Origin: Chamaesiphon sp041738715
GTDB lineage: Bacteria > Cyanobacteriota > Cyanobacteriia > Cyanobacteriales > Chamaesiphonaceae
Direction of reading: 5' to 3'
Assembly (NCBI GenBank): GCA_041738715.1
Contig: JBGSPI010000095.1
Location: 1 to 64,000, forward strand
Length of the DNA stretch: 64,000 bases
Shown here: positions 24,771 through 34,242 of the stretch, piece after piece
How positions within the stretch are numbered: the stretch's first letter is position 1
How the letters are laid out: the number at the start of each line of letters is the position of its first letter
The notes under the pieces: generated by a model
The model's input: only the letters and a program-made list of their open reading frames with translations
Database searches by the model: none
What the model was told of the DNA's origin: nothing
Program-made: the position numbers and the translations under genes

Positions 24771-25742
24771 CTAGCCCCTAATCTGACGAGATTCTAGCCA
24801 TTCGATCGTTTGTTGAGCTAATTGGACATTATTGAGTCGATCGATCTCGCGAATCCCGGTCGGACTGGTAACATTGACTTCGGTGAGATAGCCACCAATG
24901 ACATCAATTCCGACAAAATATAAGCCCTGTGCTTGGAGTTTTGGGGCAATAGCGGCACACATTTCATACTCGCGATCGGTAATATCGACTTGTGCGCTGC
25001 GTCCACCCACAGCCATATTACCGCGAAATTCGGTACCTGTGGGAATCCGATTGACGGCACCCAAGGGTTTGCCCTCTAGTAAAATAATCCGCTTATCCCC
25101 ATCTTTGGCGGCGGGGAGAAACTTCTGAATCATCAATGGTTCTTGTCCCTGCTTAGTACTAATTTCCACGAGGGAGTTAAAATTGCGATCGCCTGGTTCG
25201 AGAAAGAGAATCCCCTCACCGCCTTTACCGCCTAGTGGTTTGAGTACGCCTGCACCATGGGTTTCGACAAACTTTTTAATTACCGCCTTATCACGCGAGA
25301 CAATCGTATCCGTCATCCACTCGGCAAATTGGAGGGCAAACATCTTTTCATTTGCCGTTCTCAGTCCATTGGGACTATTGACTACTAGCGTCTTGGTGGG
25401 GTCGATATAGTCCAGAATATAGGTGGTATAGAGGTAGGGTACATCCACAGGTGGATCTGTCCGCATGAATACAGCAGTCATCTCTTCCAGTGGGCGAAAG
25501 ACGGTATCACCCAATTGATACCAATCTGGCTGGGCTACCCACAAGCCCTCTTGCAGAGTCACGGGGGTAATTTTGACTTGTTGGAGGAATCCCCAAGCCT
25601 TACCGCCAACGACGCTCAATTGTTCGGCGCGAGTAATCCAAACTTCATGCCCCAATCGATCGGCGGCTTCCATGAGGGCGACACTGGTATCATGTGTGGG
25701 ATCTAGTTTGGCGATCGGATCGATAATAAATGCTAGCTTCAT
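24771..25742 (-). CDS. gshB: glutathione synthetase
   Basis: This enzyme adds glycine to gamma-glutamylcysteine with ATP, the last step of glutathione synthesis in the cytoplasm. The 323-residue ATP-grasp protein contains MKLAFIIDPIAKLDPTHDTS, FMRTDPPVDVPYLYTTYILD, the glycine-rich ATP loop KPLGGKGGEGILF, and the metal-binding end EVNVTSPTGIREID. Length matches bacterial GshB. It is transcribed alone on the minus strand and ends 48 bases before the DUF6888 start. Confidence 0.95.
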   Translation of the reverse strand: MKLAFIIDPIAKLDPTHDTSVALMEAADRLGHEVWITRAEQLSVVGGKAWGFLQQVKITPVTLQEGLWVAQPDWYQLGDTVFRPLEEMTAVFMRTDPPVDVPYLYTTYILDYIDPTKTLVVNSPNGLRTANEKMFALQFAEWMTDTIVSRDKAVIKKFVETHGAGVLKPLGGKGGEGILFLEPGDRNFNSLVEISTKQGQEPLMIQKFLPAAKDGDKRIILLEGKPLGAVNRIPTGTEFRGNMAVGGRSAQVDITDREYEMCAAIAPKLQAQGLYFVGIDVIGGYLTEVNVTSPTGIREIDRLNNVQLAQQTIEWLESRQIRG

Positions 25743-26200
25743 GAAAATGTTGGGGGGATAAAGATTAATGGGGGGAAGTTGGATTTAGGAGATCGCGTAA
25801 ACAACCTAATCGGATTTTAAACGACCCTTGCCTATTTCCCCACACTATGAACTACCCCTGTTAAGGTGAGCATCTGTACTGATTAACGCTGTTGCGCCAT
25901 TCCTTCGATCGCGATCAGCAAAGTATCTTTACTATGAAGATTATATAGTGTCTGGAACCGGAGATCTGGGGGTTCCGACCCCCAGACCCCCCGTTGAGGG
26001 GAGGAACGCCGCCCCTCAAACTCCCCTGCGTATTTTGGTTATTTTTACTTCGTGGCTTGTGCATTGCTTTCACCTGGTGGCTGCGGGGTAGGGTCTGGCT
26101 GGTGTTAATCATAATTGATTGTGCATCCACCCTCCCCTGGTCGCAAACATGGGGCTATGACTCTAAAGGCGCAAGTTCGTCGATCAACTATTACAAAAAG
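25743..26200. other. 458-bp gap with GC-rich palindromic repeat
   Basis: No gene is supported here. The notable content is a double hairpin: CTGGGGGT/ACCCCCAG (25966-25985) followed by TTGAGGGG/CCCCTCAA (25994-26019). The unit ATCTGGGGG...CCCCCAGACCCCCC recurs at 46.26 kb in another gap, so it is a dispersed palindromic repeat. Confidence 0.6.
25963..26019. repeat. dispersed GC-rich palindromic repeat, copy 1
   Basis: Two adjacent stem-loops rich in G/C share the core ATCTGGGGG..CCCCCAGACCCCCC with 46257-46295. Local GC is well above that of the flanks. Function is unknown. Such elements in cyanobacterial gaps can terminate transcription between convergent or tandem genes. Confidence 0.6.
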
Positions 26201-28300
26201 TCACCTTAACAAAGGTACACTATGAACCAATGTCAACAGGGCACCCATTTGTTCTTGTCCATTAATGGCGAGATCGCTATTACATAGATATAGGCGTTGC
26301 GTCACCCGCTGGAGGAGATCGCGTAAGATGCGCTCCAGCCGATGCTTGTCGCTAGTTTCGGTATCGGCTTCCGTCCAAGGTCGATCGAGTCTATCCTTGA
26401 GAAATAGATTCGCACCATAGAGCGTGGCGGCTCCTCCTTCTGCCCACAGACTCGAACCAACATCGAGCCAAAAATGATAAGGATGGGATTTTTTACTGGC
26501 GCGGTATTGGAAAATATTCGACAGGGTGACGGCTTGATGATGGGTTTGCAGTTGGCGAATCGGATAAGGATTGGCACTGACGGTACCTTGGCGCAGGAGA
26601 AGAATAAATTGGGCGGTAATCTGATGGGCTGATTGAGTATATTCGGTGGGTCTGTGGGTACGTTCGGCGACTTGCCAGTAGTGTTGGGCGGTTTCCATCA
26701 GTTCGCGCAGGGCTGAGAGTCTGTCAAAGGGTAAATAACTACCCTGCTCAAAAAAATAACCGATCGCGTCTGTGAGTAAATTTAGTGGTAGCGGTTGTTG
26801 CTGTTGCACTCGCTCTACCCACGCGAGAATCCGCTCGTAAGCCCTGGTAGCAGCAGATCCGAGGCGATCCCAGCGGGGGAAGTTAGAGTAGGGTAGTAGG
26901 CGCGGCTGGGATAGGGAGGGAGCATAGCAATAGTCGGCGAGTAACCCTGCCCGCACGGGATCGATCGCTGGTGGCTGCGGTGAGGCGATGTGCTGGTGAT
27001 GTTCGCTGAGGGTGACGAGGAGATCGGCAATTTCATCCCGCCCGATGAGTTGTCCCAAACCAGGATAAGTTAATGCCATCAGATTGAGCAGAGCGCGCAC
27101 ACCAGGATCGCTATTGAGTGGACGTTGAGCATTCAGGGATTCGATCGGGATCTGATGTCTATCGAACATCTCGACGATGGTATATCGGGAAATCGCATCT
27201 AAACCAGGGGCGATAATGGCAATTTCCCCCGGCTGAACTTTGCCGCTGTTAATTTGCTCGATCGCAACTGCGGCTGTCTGTTTGAGCATTTCCCCACGGG
27301 TGCGGGTTTCGATCGATCTGACCCGATCGGGTAAAATGAGTAATGTACCCGGATCGATCGCGGCGCGGACAATCAGATCGATCGTCGGTGAATTAGTCTG
27401 TCGATCTGTAAATAATGGTGGCTCTACTGGATCTAGATAAATTATCTGTGTGGGATGGCATCGGGATTTTAACCCCAATAAATAAGTCGGATCGGCACTC
27501 AAACCTAGCCTTACCATGCCATCGGGATTGTAACTAAACGCAGCCAATACACCCGCAGCTAATAGCCACTCACAAATATCTCGACCGATTGCCGGATAAT
27601 CATCCACATCATCAGCAATTAAACCCCAATATCGATCGCGTAAATGGCGTTGATACTCCGGATTGGGTAATAAATGCCGCCAGTATAACTCCGTCATGAT
27701 GCCATAAGTCAATAAGCCGCGATCGAGACACCAATCCCGCCACTCGGCAGCCAAAGATTCCACCCCACGATAAATCGGCGCAGCGTCCAACTCCACGCCA
27801 AATCCCTGGGCAAGTAACTGGGGCATTTCTTCCAGCGGCGTACAACTATAAGCAGCCAACTGGAGTAAATCCAACGTCCGCCGGACAAATCGGTACTCAG
27901 AGGGGGCTATTTCCCGCCAATTCAGCCGTTCGAGGGCTGGCTGCCATAATTTCGTCGCCAACTCCTGCTCCGTCTCAGGGCGCAATCTCAGGGGCAAATA
28001 GGCAGGTAGCTTTAACTGCTCAATCAGGAGGGGATAAAATAACAACACCTCATCTTGAATAAACCCAATCGTGGTTTTTGCTGTAATCGAGCATTTACCC
28101 TGAGTCGCCACCGTCAACCGTTCGGCTAAATTTCGTTTACTATCATCATTACCCGCCAACACCAAAACTTTGGCACTGGGATCTGATTGTTTACCCAGCA
28201 CAATTCGCTCGTCCCACCACTGACAAAATTGAGCAACTAACGCCGCCGTCTTCCCGCTCCGCGTCCCCCCCTCAACCCAAATCGCCCTAGAATAGATCAC
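26201..28300 (-). CDS. large P-loop protein, UvrD/AddB-like ('recombinase')
   Basis: A 699-residue cytoplasmic protein with a clean Walker A near the N-terminus (WVEGGTRSGKTAALV) and a Walker-B-like LIADDVDDYPA around residue 240. An early segment VLVLAGNDDSKRNLAERL resembles motif Ia of UvrD/RecB helicases. I do not see the usual QxxR or GD-Q motif series of an active SF1 helicase in the second half, nor the AddB cysteine cluster. It may be a structural or inactivated nuclease-helicase partner. The gene is divergent from pxcA with a 95-base gap. Cyanobacterial relatives are annotated only vaguely. Confidence 0.6.
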   Translation of the reverse strand: MIYSRAIWVEGGTRSGKTAALVAQFCQWWDERIVLGKQSDPSAKVLVLAGNDDSKRNLAERLTVATQGKCSITAKTTIGFIQDEVLLFYPLLIEQLKLPAYLPLRLRPETEQELATKLWQPALERLNWREIAPSEYRFVRRTLDLLQLAAYSCTPLEEMPQLLAQGFGVELDAAPIYRGVESLAAEWRDWCLDRGLLTYGIMTELYWRHLLPNPEYQRHLRDRYWGLIADDVDDYPAIGRDICEWLLAAGVLAAFSYNPDGMVRLGLSADPTYLLGLKSRCHPTQIIYLDPVEPPLFTDRQTNSPTIDLIVRAAIDPGTLLILPDRVRSIETRTRGEMLKQTAAVAIEQINSGKVQPGEIAIIAPGLDAISRYTIVEMFDRHQIPIESLNAQRPLNSDPGVRALLNLMALTYPGLGQLIGRDEIADLLVTLSEHHQHIASPQPPAIDPVRAGLLADYCYAPSLSQPRLLPYSNFPRWDRLGSAATRAYERILAWVERVQQQQPLPLNLLTDAIGYFFEQGSYLPFDRLSALRELMETAQHYWQVAERTHRPTEYTQSAHQITAQFILLLRQGTVSANPYPIRQLQTHHQAVTLSNIFQYRASKKSHPYHFWLDVGSSLWAEGGAATLYGANLFLKDRLDRPWTEADTETSDKHRLERILRDLLQRVTQRLYLCNSDLAINGQEQMGALLTLVHSVPLLR

Positions 28301-28395
28301 ACTTCAACTCCAATTTTTATTAATCCCCCTCCTCCATTAGTCCAAGTAATCAGTAATCTACTCCCTTTCCCCTTTCCCCTAACTCCCAACTGACG

Positions 28396-29811
28396 ATGGA
28401 AAGCTTTCTAGTCAATAAATTTGGTCAATACTGGGCACGAGCGAATCAGTGGTTTTATCGTACAGCCGATCGAGCCTTGGATGAAGCTTACAAAGCGGCA
28501 TTAAAAATCAAAGCGATCGAAGATGAATACTTTGGCGGTGAGAAGATCGAGATTAACCCGGAATTTACAGGAAATCAAGTTGCGACATATTTTCAGACAG
28601 ATCTCAATAAATATCTAAATATTGCCCGCATTCGACTAGCTGAGTTCCAGACTAGCCGCACGATCACGGGGAATAAATACTCCCAAGGATTAGAAAGTCA
28701 ACAACTAGATCGTAGTTTAAATTCGATCGATCCATATCCGCCAGACATCGAGCAAGAAGCCCGGATTTTGGAGAAATTGAGCTTCATCGATGATATCTTG
28801 ACACGCTATGCCGATCGTCCCATCCAACCTGTACTTGTGGATGAAGATCGATCGACATTTAGCAAACAGGCGATCGATCGAATTAGTAGACTAGGCGATA
28901 TTACTCTGCCCAGTCAAGAGCGAGGCTCGATCGAACCATCAACTTTTCTGAACTACCCAGATCCCCCCCAGTCTAGCAATATGCCTAACCCCTTCGATCG
29001 ATCGGATAATAGCATGAATAAAAAAGCTATTATCGATCCCTCCCTGATCAAAACCTTTCGCCGGATTCAGCAAGATCTCAATCCCCAAGCCGAAGCTCAA
29101 GTCATCGAAAACTACCGTTTTCATCAGGGCAAAACCAGAACAGCCTTGCGATTTATCCTGCTCCTGATTTTACTGCCCCTCCTCGTCCAAATCCTCTCCA
29201 AAGTCGTCTTCATCGGCCCCGCTGTCAACCTCTATCGTAGCTACAGCAACGCGGATGTCTTTCTCAATGTCAACCTCGAACAAGAAGCGATGGAAGAAAT
29301 GGAACGATTTGAGAAGAACCTCAAATTTAAGCAACTGGTGGGCATCCCACCAAAGTTGACAACACCAGAGATAGAGGCAAAAGTCAAGGAAAAAGCCGAA
29401 GAAATTAAAATAAACTTCTATCGTCAAAGTGCCGAAGCCGTTAAAAACTGGTTTGCTGATATCCTGTCGATCGTCACCTTCGCCTGGTTGATTGTCAACA
29501 GCAAACAACAAATTGCCGTCCTCAAATCCTTCCTCGACGATCTCATCTCTGGACTCAGCGACACCGCCAAAGCCTTTATCATCATCCTCCTCACCGATAC
29601 ATTTGTTGGCTTTCACTCCCCCCACGGCTGGGAAATCATCCTCGAAGGCACCGCTAAACATCTTGGTCTCCCCGAAAACCGCGAGTTCAACTCTCTATTC
29701 ATCTCCACTTTCCCCGTCCTCATCGATACCGTCTTCAAATACTGGATCTTCCGCTACCTCAACGGACAATCCCCCTCAGCAGTGGCCACCTACAAAACGA
29801 TGAATGAGTAA
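28396..29811 (+). CDS. pxcA: proton extrusion protein PxcA (CemA family)
   Basis: This 471-residue inner-membrane protein is needed for light-induced Na+-dependent proton extrusion. Chloroplast CemA is homologous to the C-terminal half. The N-terminus (about 1-230) is soluble and charged. The membrane part begins at FILLLILLPLLVQILSKV (about residue 252) and has further segments near ADILSIVTFAWLIV, AFIIILLTDTFVGFHSPHGWE and FPVLIDTVFKYWIFRYLN. The FHSPHGWE sequence is a CemA/PxcA signature. Length agrees with cyanobacterial PxcA (about 440-470). Confidence 0.93.
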   Translation: MESFLVNKFGQYWARANQWFYRTADRALDEAYKAALKIKAIEDEYFGGEKIEINPEFTGNQVATYFQTDLNKYLNIARIRLAEFQTSRTITGNKYSQGLESQQLDRSLNSIDPYPPDIEQEARILEKLSFIDDILTRYADRPIQPVLVDEDRSTFSKQAIDRISRLGDITLPSQERGSIEPSTFLNYPDPPQSSNMPNPFDRSDNSMNKKAIIDPSLIKTFRRIQQDLNPQAEAQVIENYRFHQGKTRTALRFILLLILLPLLVQILSKVVFIGPAVNLYRSYSNADVFLNVNLEQEAMEEMERFEKNLKFKQLVGIPPKLTTPEIEAKVKEKAEEIKINFYRQSAEAVKNWFADILSIVTFAWLIVNSKQQIAVLKSFLDDLISGLSDTAKAFIIILLTDTFVGFHSPHGWEIILEGTAKHLGLPENREFNSLFISTFPVLIDTVFKYWIFRYLNGQSPSAVATYKTMNE

Positions 29812-29834
29812 CTAGACTTTATCGCCAAACTTAC

Positions 29835-30065
29835 CTATTGTCCTGTTTTTGTCTGCGGCACAACTTCAATTAGTGCTCTCAGTGCCTTATTCACTGACTC
29901 CGGTGTTGTGAAAACCTGAGCCACATCCTCATCTAAGACAACTACACTCATCCTTTGGGTAGAATTGACGAATCGATTAGGTTTCGCCTGGGTATAGTCA
30001 AATTCATATTCGACAGCAAGTTCATTATCTAAATGCTGAGATTCTTCAAAATCTGTTTTGTTCAT
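29835..30065 (-). CDS. brnA: BrnA-type antitoxin
   Basis: A 76-residue protein encoded directly after a BrnT toxin, overlapping its end by 20 bases. It has FDYTQAKPNRFVN and the SVVVLDEDVAQVFTTPESVNKALRALI segment, where the Asp-containing V/L-rich strand followed by a helix is the ribbon-helix-helix domain of BrnA-type antitoxins. The ATG at 30065 is chosen; one three codons upstream is possible. In this family the toxin gene comes first, as here. Confidence 0.8.
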   Translation of the reverse strand: MNKTDFEESQHLDNELAVEYEFDYTQAKPNRFVNSTQRMSVVVLDEDVAQVFTTPESVNKALRALIEVVPQTKTGQ

Positions 30066-30324
30066 AATCTTCACTCTCCTTTCGAGTAGCTAGACGAGCA
30101 CTAATGAGCCGAATCACACCGCAACGTTCTGTAAAAGACACCAGTAATAATTGGTTTTTACTAGAATGACCGATGATAATTTCTCTGATTTCACCGATTG
30201 AGTGGTGCGGATCGTCAAAAATCGCAGCTAGTGGGTTCTCAAAGATAGTTTGAGCTTCTTCAAAGCTAATCCCATGTTTTTCAAGGTTGGATCTTTTCTT
30301 CGATTCATCCCACTCAAACTTCAT
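30046..30324 (-). CDS. brnT: BrnT family type II toxin
   Basis: This 92-residue RNase toxin has MKFEWDESKKRSNLEKHGISFEEA, the near-invariant BrnT start, followed by FDDPHHSIGEIREIIIG and a C-terminal VIRLISARLATRKE in which Arg residues form part of the active site. Length matches the family (about 90). It is the first gene of the pair and overlaps brnA. A -10-like TATACT lies about 15 bases upstream on the minus strand, probably under joint autoregulation. Confidence 0.9.
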   Translation of the reverse strand: MKFEWDESKKRSNLEKHGISFEEAQTIFENPLAAIFDDPHHSIGEIREIIIGHSSKNQLLLVSFTERCGVIRLISARLATRKESEDYEQNRF

Positions 30325-30566
30325 GCTCGGTATACTGACAACTACTGCCTAGTGTATTCGATCTTTAGGTCTTCAGCCTGGATCATTTTGGTTGAGCAAC
30401 CATAGATCTAAACTGCCGACCAAGGCGGAAAGCTCGATACAACGCGCTTCCAACCAAATTTAAAAAAATATCCTGATCGGGTGATAGGTAAATAGAAAGA
30501 AGTGGGTAAGCTGAGGACACGAAGCAAGCGAACCAATAAACCCCAACCCTTTCGGAGATATTAAAA

Positions 30567-31115
30567 GTGAGAACTGAACTACAAGCTAAACTTATCCAAC
30601 ACCTCAACCGCAAACAAAGCGAAAAAGGTTTTACCCTCGTAGAACTCTTAGTTGTAATCATCATCATCGGTATTCTAGCTGCAATTGCATTACCTAACTT
30701 CTTGAGCCAAGGTGCTAAAGCCAAGCAAACTGAAGCTAAACAAAATGTCGGTCTTGTTAACCGCGTTCAAACTGCTTACCGTTCTGAAAACGCTAGTTTT
30801 GCAACTTCTTTCGATACCTTAGCTACTGGTACTTTGGCTGGTAACACCAATGCTAGTACTACTAGCTATTCCTACGCCCTAAGTGCTAACACAGACACTA
30901 CCGCTATTACTGCTCAAGCACTAGATACTGCCCTCAAATCCTACAGCGGTGGTACGGTTCGTTATGTCAACGCTCAAAGTCAGAGTGTGGTTTCCAGTAT
31001 CGTTTGCGAAGCCAATGCTCCAGGTACTAGTTCAGCAATCGCCCCCACACTGAGTAGTGCTGGGACTACTGCGTCTGACGCAATCAGTTGTGATAGTGCC
31101 TACAAACCATTATAA
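30567..31115 (+). CDS. pilA: type IV pilin (PilA, G/H family)
   Basis: This 182-residue major-pilin-type protein has a basic leader and the class III prepilin cleavage site KGFTLVELLVVIIIIGILAAI, cut after Gly so that mature Phe is N-methylated. The conserved Glu5 is in place. The variable C-terminal domain is Ser/Thr/Ala-rich, ending with a Cys pair region (VCEAN...ISCDSAYKPL) that can form a disulfide-bounded loop. GTG is the likely start (30567), after the purine-rich GGAGATATTAAAA. A second pilin lies 220 bases downstream, arisen by tandem duplication, and a glycosyltransferase follows. Confidence 0.92.
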   Translation: MRTELQAKLIQHLNRKQSEKGFTLVELLVVIIIIGILAAIALPNFLSQGAKAKQTEAKQNVGLVNRVQTAYRSENASFATSFDTLATGTLAGNTNASTTSYSYALSANTDTTAITAQALDTALKSYSGGTVRYVNAQSQSVVSSIVCEANAPGTSSAIAPTLSSAGTTASDAISCDSAYKPL

Positions 31116-31142
31116 GTTTGATTCTGCTTTTCATCTAGTCCA

Positions 31143-31180
31143 ATGCACTCCCGACTTATTTAGTTGGGGGTGCATTTTTG
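31143..31180 (+). terminator. Rho-independent terminator after the first pilin
   Basis: TGCACTCCCGAC (31143-31154) pairs with GTTGGGGGTGCA (31163-31174), with one mismatch, around the loop TTATTTAG. It is followed by TTTTTG. Stem, loop and U-run all fit. It ends the first pilin transcript, so the second pilin must have its own promoter or depend on readthrough. Confidence 0.8.
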
Positions 31181-31335
31181 TAGCAGTAGCTTAGTCATCC
31201 TTAATCTAGTTTACACCTTCGATCTTCAAATCCTCCATTTGAAAAAGTTTTAAACGAATGACGGATTACCTTAGCAAAATGGGTAAACTGAGGACAGCAC
31301 AGCAACTAAACCCCATCTCGACGACAATATTCACC

Positions 31336-31866
31336 ATGAGATCTGAACTAGAAGTAAAATTCATTCATCACCTCAACCGCAAAGAATGTGGACAAGGTTT
31401 TACACTTGTAGAACTTTTAGTGGTGATTATTATCATCGGTATTCTGGCTGCGATCGCCATTCCTAATTTTCTCACTCAAAGTGCCAAAGCCAAGCAAACA
31501 GAAGCCAAACAAAATGTCTCTCTAATTAACCGCTATCAAACTGCCTATCGGGCCGAAAACCCTACCTTTGCCAATACATTCGATATATTAGCTACTGGTG
31601 TTCTCTCCGGCGGATCGCAGGCAAGCACTAGTGAGTATACTTACAATATTATTGCTGCTAGCGATTCTACCACCATTACTGCCACAACCAACAATAGTGC
31701 TCTAAAATCTTACGGTGGTGGTACATTTAGATATGCAAATGCTCAAAATCAAAGTGTTGTTTCTAGTCTTATTTGTGAAGCCAATAACCCAGGTACTAGC
31801 ACAGTAAGTTTACCGAATATTGGTAGTAATTCAATTTCTTGCGCTAGTGGTTATAAGCCATTATAA
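31336..31866 (+). CDS. pilA: type IV pilin (PilA, G/H family), tandem copy
   Basis: A 176-residue paralogue of the preceding pilin with the same leader and cleavage site (QGFTLVELLVVIIIIGILAAI) and a closely related C-terminal domain (SVVSSLICEANNPGTS...ISCASGYKPL). The ATG at 31336 is used because it aligns with the first pilin's start. The upstream in-frame ATG at 31258 would add 26 residues with no counterpart. The duplicated upstream sequence GGGTAAACTGAGGACA also occurs before the first pilin (GGGTAAGCTGAGGACA), so the duplication included the leader region. Confidence 0.9.
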   Translation: MRSELEVKFIHHLNRKECGQGFTLVELLVVIIIIGILAAIAIPNFLTQSAKAKQTEAKQNVSLINRYQTAYRAENPTFANTFDILATGVLSGGSQASTSEYTYNIIAASDSTTITATTNNSALKSYGGGTFRYANAQNQSVVSSLICEANNPGTSTVSLPNIGSNSISCASGYKPL

Positions 31867-31964
31867 TTCGATTTTTAGTTAAGATTCAATATTGACTTAT
31901 CTACAATAGTAATAATTGAATTGCGATCAAAAATAATCTACCCTTTTCTAAAATTTAAGCTACC

Positions 31965-34166
31965 ATGACAATGATATGTAGTCCAACTAAACTGGATATC
32001 GATCCAGAATTAAATGCAATAGATTTTTATGAATCGCAGATCGAAATCGATCAGACCTGCATTGATAATTATTGGCACTTAGGGGTTGCTTATTTATTAG
32101 CGGGTAGGGAAGAAGATGCTCAACTTGCTTGGTTTACACCTCTATCTACAACTACTGAAATAGACAATCTCACCAGCGATTTAGTACTCATTCTAGAGCA
32201 AACCGCGAAAGATTTAGCTCAAATACCAGATTTGGCACAAGCTTGGTTAGTTCGTAAGCATATCCATCTGTTGATGCCAGATCGACTAGAAAATATTCTG
32301 GAGTCGATTGTCTTAGCACATGAAATGGACATCTTTACTTCAGAACAATTCATTGAATGGGATGTCGATCGTCTACTTTTAGAAAGAGAATGCCTTGAGA
32401 ATCTTGATGAAGATTTACTGGCACGCTGCTTAAGAGCATTAATTGACATTCCAATAGATACAAGTTTCAAAACTGTTAAATCATTCCTCCAATTAGCTGG
32501 AAAACATCAAGATAGATTAATTTATAGAACAACCATTACAGCATTCAATCTTTTTCATCAAAAAAATGATCGAGTTACCGCAATAGCTCTAGCAGAAATT
32601 TGTCATGAAATTATCCCAGAAAAATTAAATACTATTCAGGTTCTAAGCGGATTTTATTCTCTTTCTGGCATTTACAATAAAGCCGTATATGCGGTAGAAC
32701 TGTATGCAAATTTAGCTTCTGAAATCGTCGAAAAATTATTTGCCAGCTATCTATCTCAGGGCGTTCATTTTACGGCTGGTAACTGGGAAGGTGTCGAAAA
32801 AAGGCTTACAGAACATCGTCGATTATTGTCAGAGATAATCAAGCTGTCTCCACAGAACTTAAGTTACGGACAAACACAGAGATTGGTTGTTTCTTCTTTT
32901 TTCTCACCTTACATTGAAGATAACCCCAAAGTTAATAAACTGCTACAAAATCAATTAGCAACTATTTATCAGAAAAACCTTGAGCCACTACAATTCAAAT
33001 CAGAACTAGATGACACATTACTTAAGAAAAAAACAAGCTGCTTGAGAATAGGCTATGTTGGCTCTACTTTTAAAACCCATTCTGTTGGTCTACTGAGTAG
33101 ATGGTTAATCCATCATCACGATCGCCAATCTTTTCAAATATTTGTTTATTCATTGAATTTAGATAAAGAAGATGGATTCAATCATCACTGGTTTCGAGAC
33201 AAAGTGGATGTCAGCTATTACTTTACCGGACATCCACAAGAAGTTGCGGCTCAAATTCAAGCAGATGAAATTGACATTCTCATCGAATTAGATAGTCTTA
33301 CTTTCGATCTGACTTGTCTGGTAACAGCGTATAAGCCTGCCCCCGTACAAGTATCTTGGTTGGGTTGGGACTCTTCTGGGATTCCAGCCATAGATTATTT
33401 TCTTGCCGATCCTTACGTCCTTCCAGATGATGCTCAGGAGTATTATCAAGAGAAGATTTGGCGATTACCTCAAACTTATCTAGCTGTCGAAGGATTTGAG
33501 GTTGGTATTCCTACTCTGCGACGTGAAGATCTGAATATCCCATCTGATGCGGTTATTTATTTTAGCAGTCAGTCTGGTTATAAACGTCATCCAGATAATA
33601 TTCGCTGCCAGATGGAGATTATCAAAGCCGTTCCCAATAGTTACTTTTTAATTAAAGGTAAAAGCGACCCAGAAACTATTCAAAACTTTTTTGGTAAATT
33701 GGCCGCAGAAGTAGGCATCGAGCTAGATCGGTTACGCTTTTTGGATCGAGATATCAATGAACCGATTCACCGTGCGAATCTAACGATTGCTGATATTGTT
33801 CTCGACACTTTTCCCTATAATGGTGCCACGACGACGCTAGAAACTCTCTGGATGGGAATTCCGATGGTAACTCAAGTAGGGCAGCAATTTGCCGCACGGA
33901 ATAGTTATACCTTTATGCTAAATGCTGGGATTGAGGAAGGGATTGCTTGGAGTCGGGAAGAATATATCGAATGGGGGATAAAACTGGGACTCGATCGCGA
34001 GTTAAGAGATAAAATTGCTGGTAAATTAAGATCGGGTAGATCGACTGCACCTGTCTGGAATGCCAAACAATTTACACTTGATATGGAGCAGGCATATCGA
34101 GAAATGTGGGCAAAATATCAGGAGCAACAAAATCTGGATGTACTCGATTTACACGATCTCAACTGA
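31965..34166 (+). CDS. SPINDLY-type O-linked GlcNAc transferase (GT41)
   Basis: This 733-residue protein has an N-terminal helical-repeat region (about 1-340; TPR-like segments such as YWHLGVAYLLAGREEDAQLA) and a C-terminal GT41 catalytic domain (about 355-715). RIGYVGSTFKTHSVG opens the domain. It contains APVQVSWLGWDSSG, IDYFLADPYVLP, and the sugar-nucleotide site DIVLDTFPYNGATTTLETLWMG. Such enzymes add O-GlcNAc or related sugars to Ser/Thr. It lies 98 bases after the second pilin on the same strand, and both pilins are rich in Ser/Thr, so pilin is an attractive substrate, though that is inference. Confidence 0.88.
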   Translation: MTMICSPTKLDIDPELNAIDFYESQIEIDQTCIDNYWHLGVAYLLAGREEDAQLAWFTPLSTTTEIDNLTSDLVLILEQTAKDLAQIPDLAQAWLVRKHIHLLMPDRLENILESIVLAHEMDIFTSEQFIEWDVDRLLLERECLENLDEDLLARCLRALIDIPIDTSFKTVKSFLQLAGKHQDRLIYRTTITAFNLFHQKNDRVTAIALAEICHEIIPEKLNTIQVLSGFYSLSGIYNKAVYAVELYANLASEIVEKLFASYLSQGVHFTAGNWEGVEKRLTEHRRLLSEIIKLSPQNLSYGQTQRLVVSSFFSPYIEDNPKVNKLLQNQLATIYQKNLEPLQFKSELDDTLLKKKTSCLRIGYVGSTFKTHSVGLLSRWLIHHHDRQSFQIFVYSLNLDKEDGFNHHWFRDKVDVSYYFTGHPQEVAAQIQADEIDILIELDSLTFDLTCLVTAYKPAPVQVSWLGWDSSGIPAIDYFLADPYVLPDDAQEYYQEKIWRLPQTYLAVEGFEVGIPTLRREDLNIPSDAVIYFSSQSGYKRHPDNIRCQMEIIKAVPNSYFLIKGKSDPETIQNFFGKLAAEVGIELDRLRFLDRDINEPIHRANLTIADIVLDTFPYNGATTTLETLWMGIPMVTQVGQQFAARNSYTFMLNAGIEEGIAWSREEYIEWGIKLGLDRELRDKIAGKLRSGRSTAPVWNAKQFTLDMEQAYREMWAKYQEQQNLDVLDLHDLN

Positions 34167-34242
34167 TCATTCCTGAAACATAGACTGATTGTGGGCACTA
34201 AGCGTAGCTTGAGTGCCCAACTAGCACGTTAAAATTTGCAAA

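Noticed and set aside
29170..29661. 163-codon minus-strand ORF inside pxcA
   Set aside because: It is a shadow frame antisense to a well-conserved gene, with low-complexity acidic composition.
31258..31335. upstream 26-codon extension of the second pilin
   Set aside because: Prepilin leaders are short and the first pilin lacks this part; its DNA matches the duplicated non-coding leader instead.
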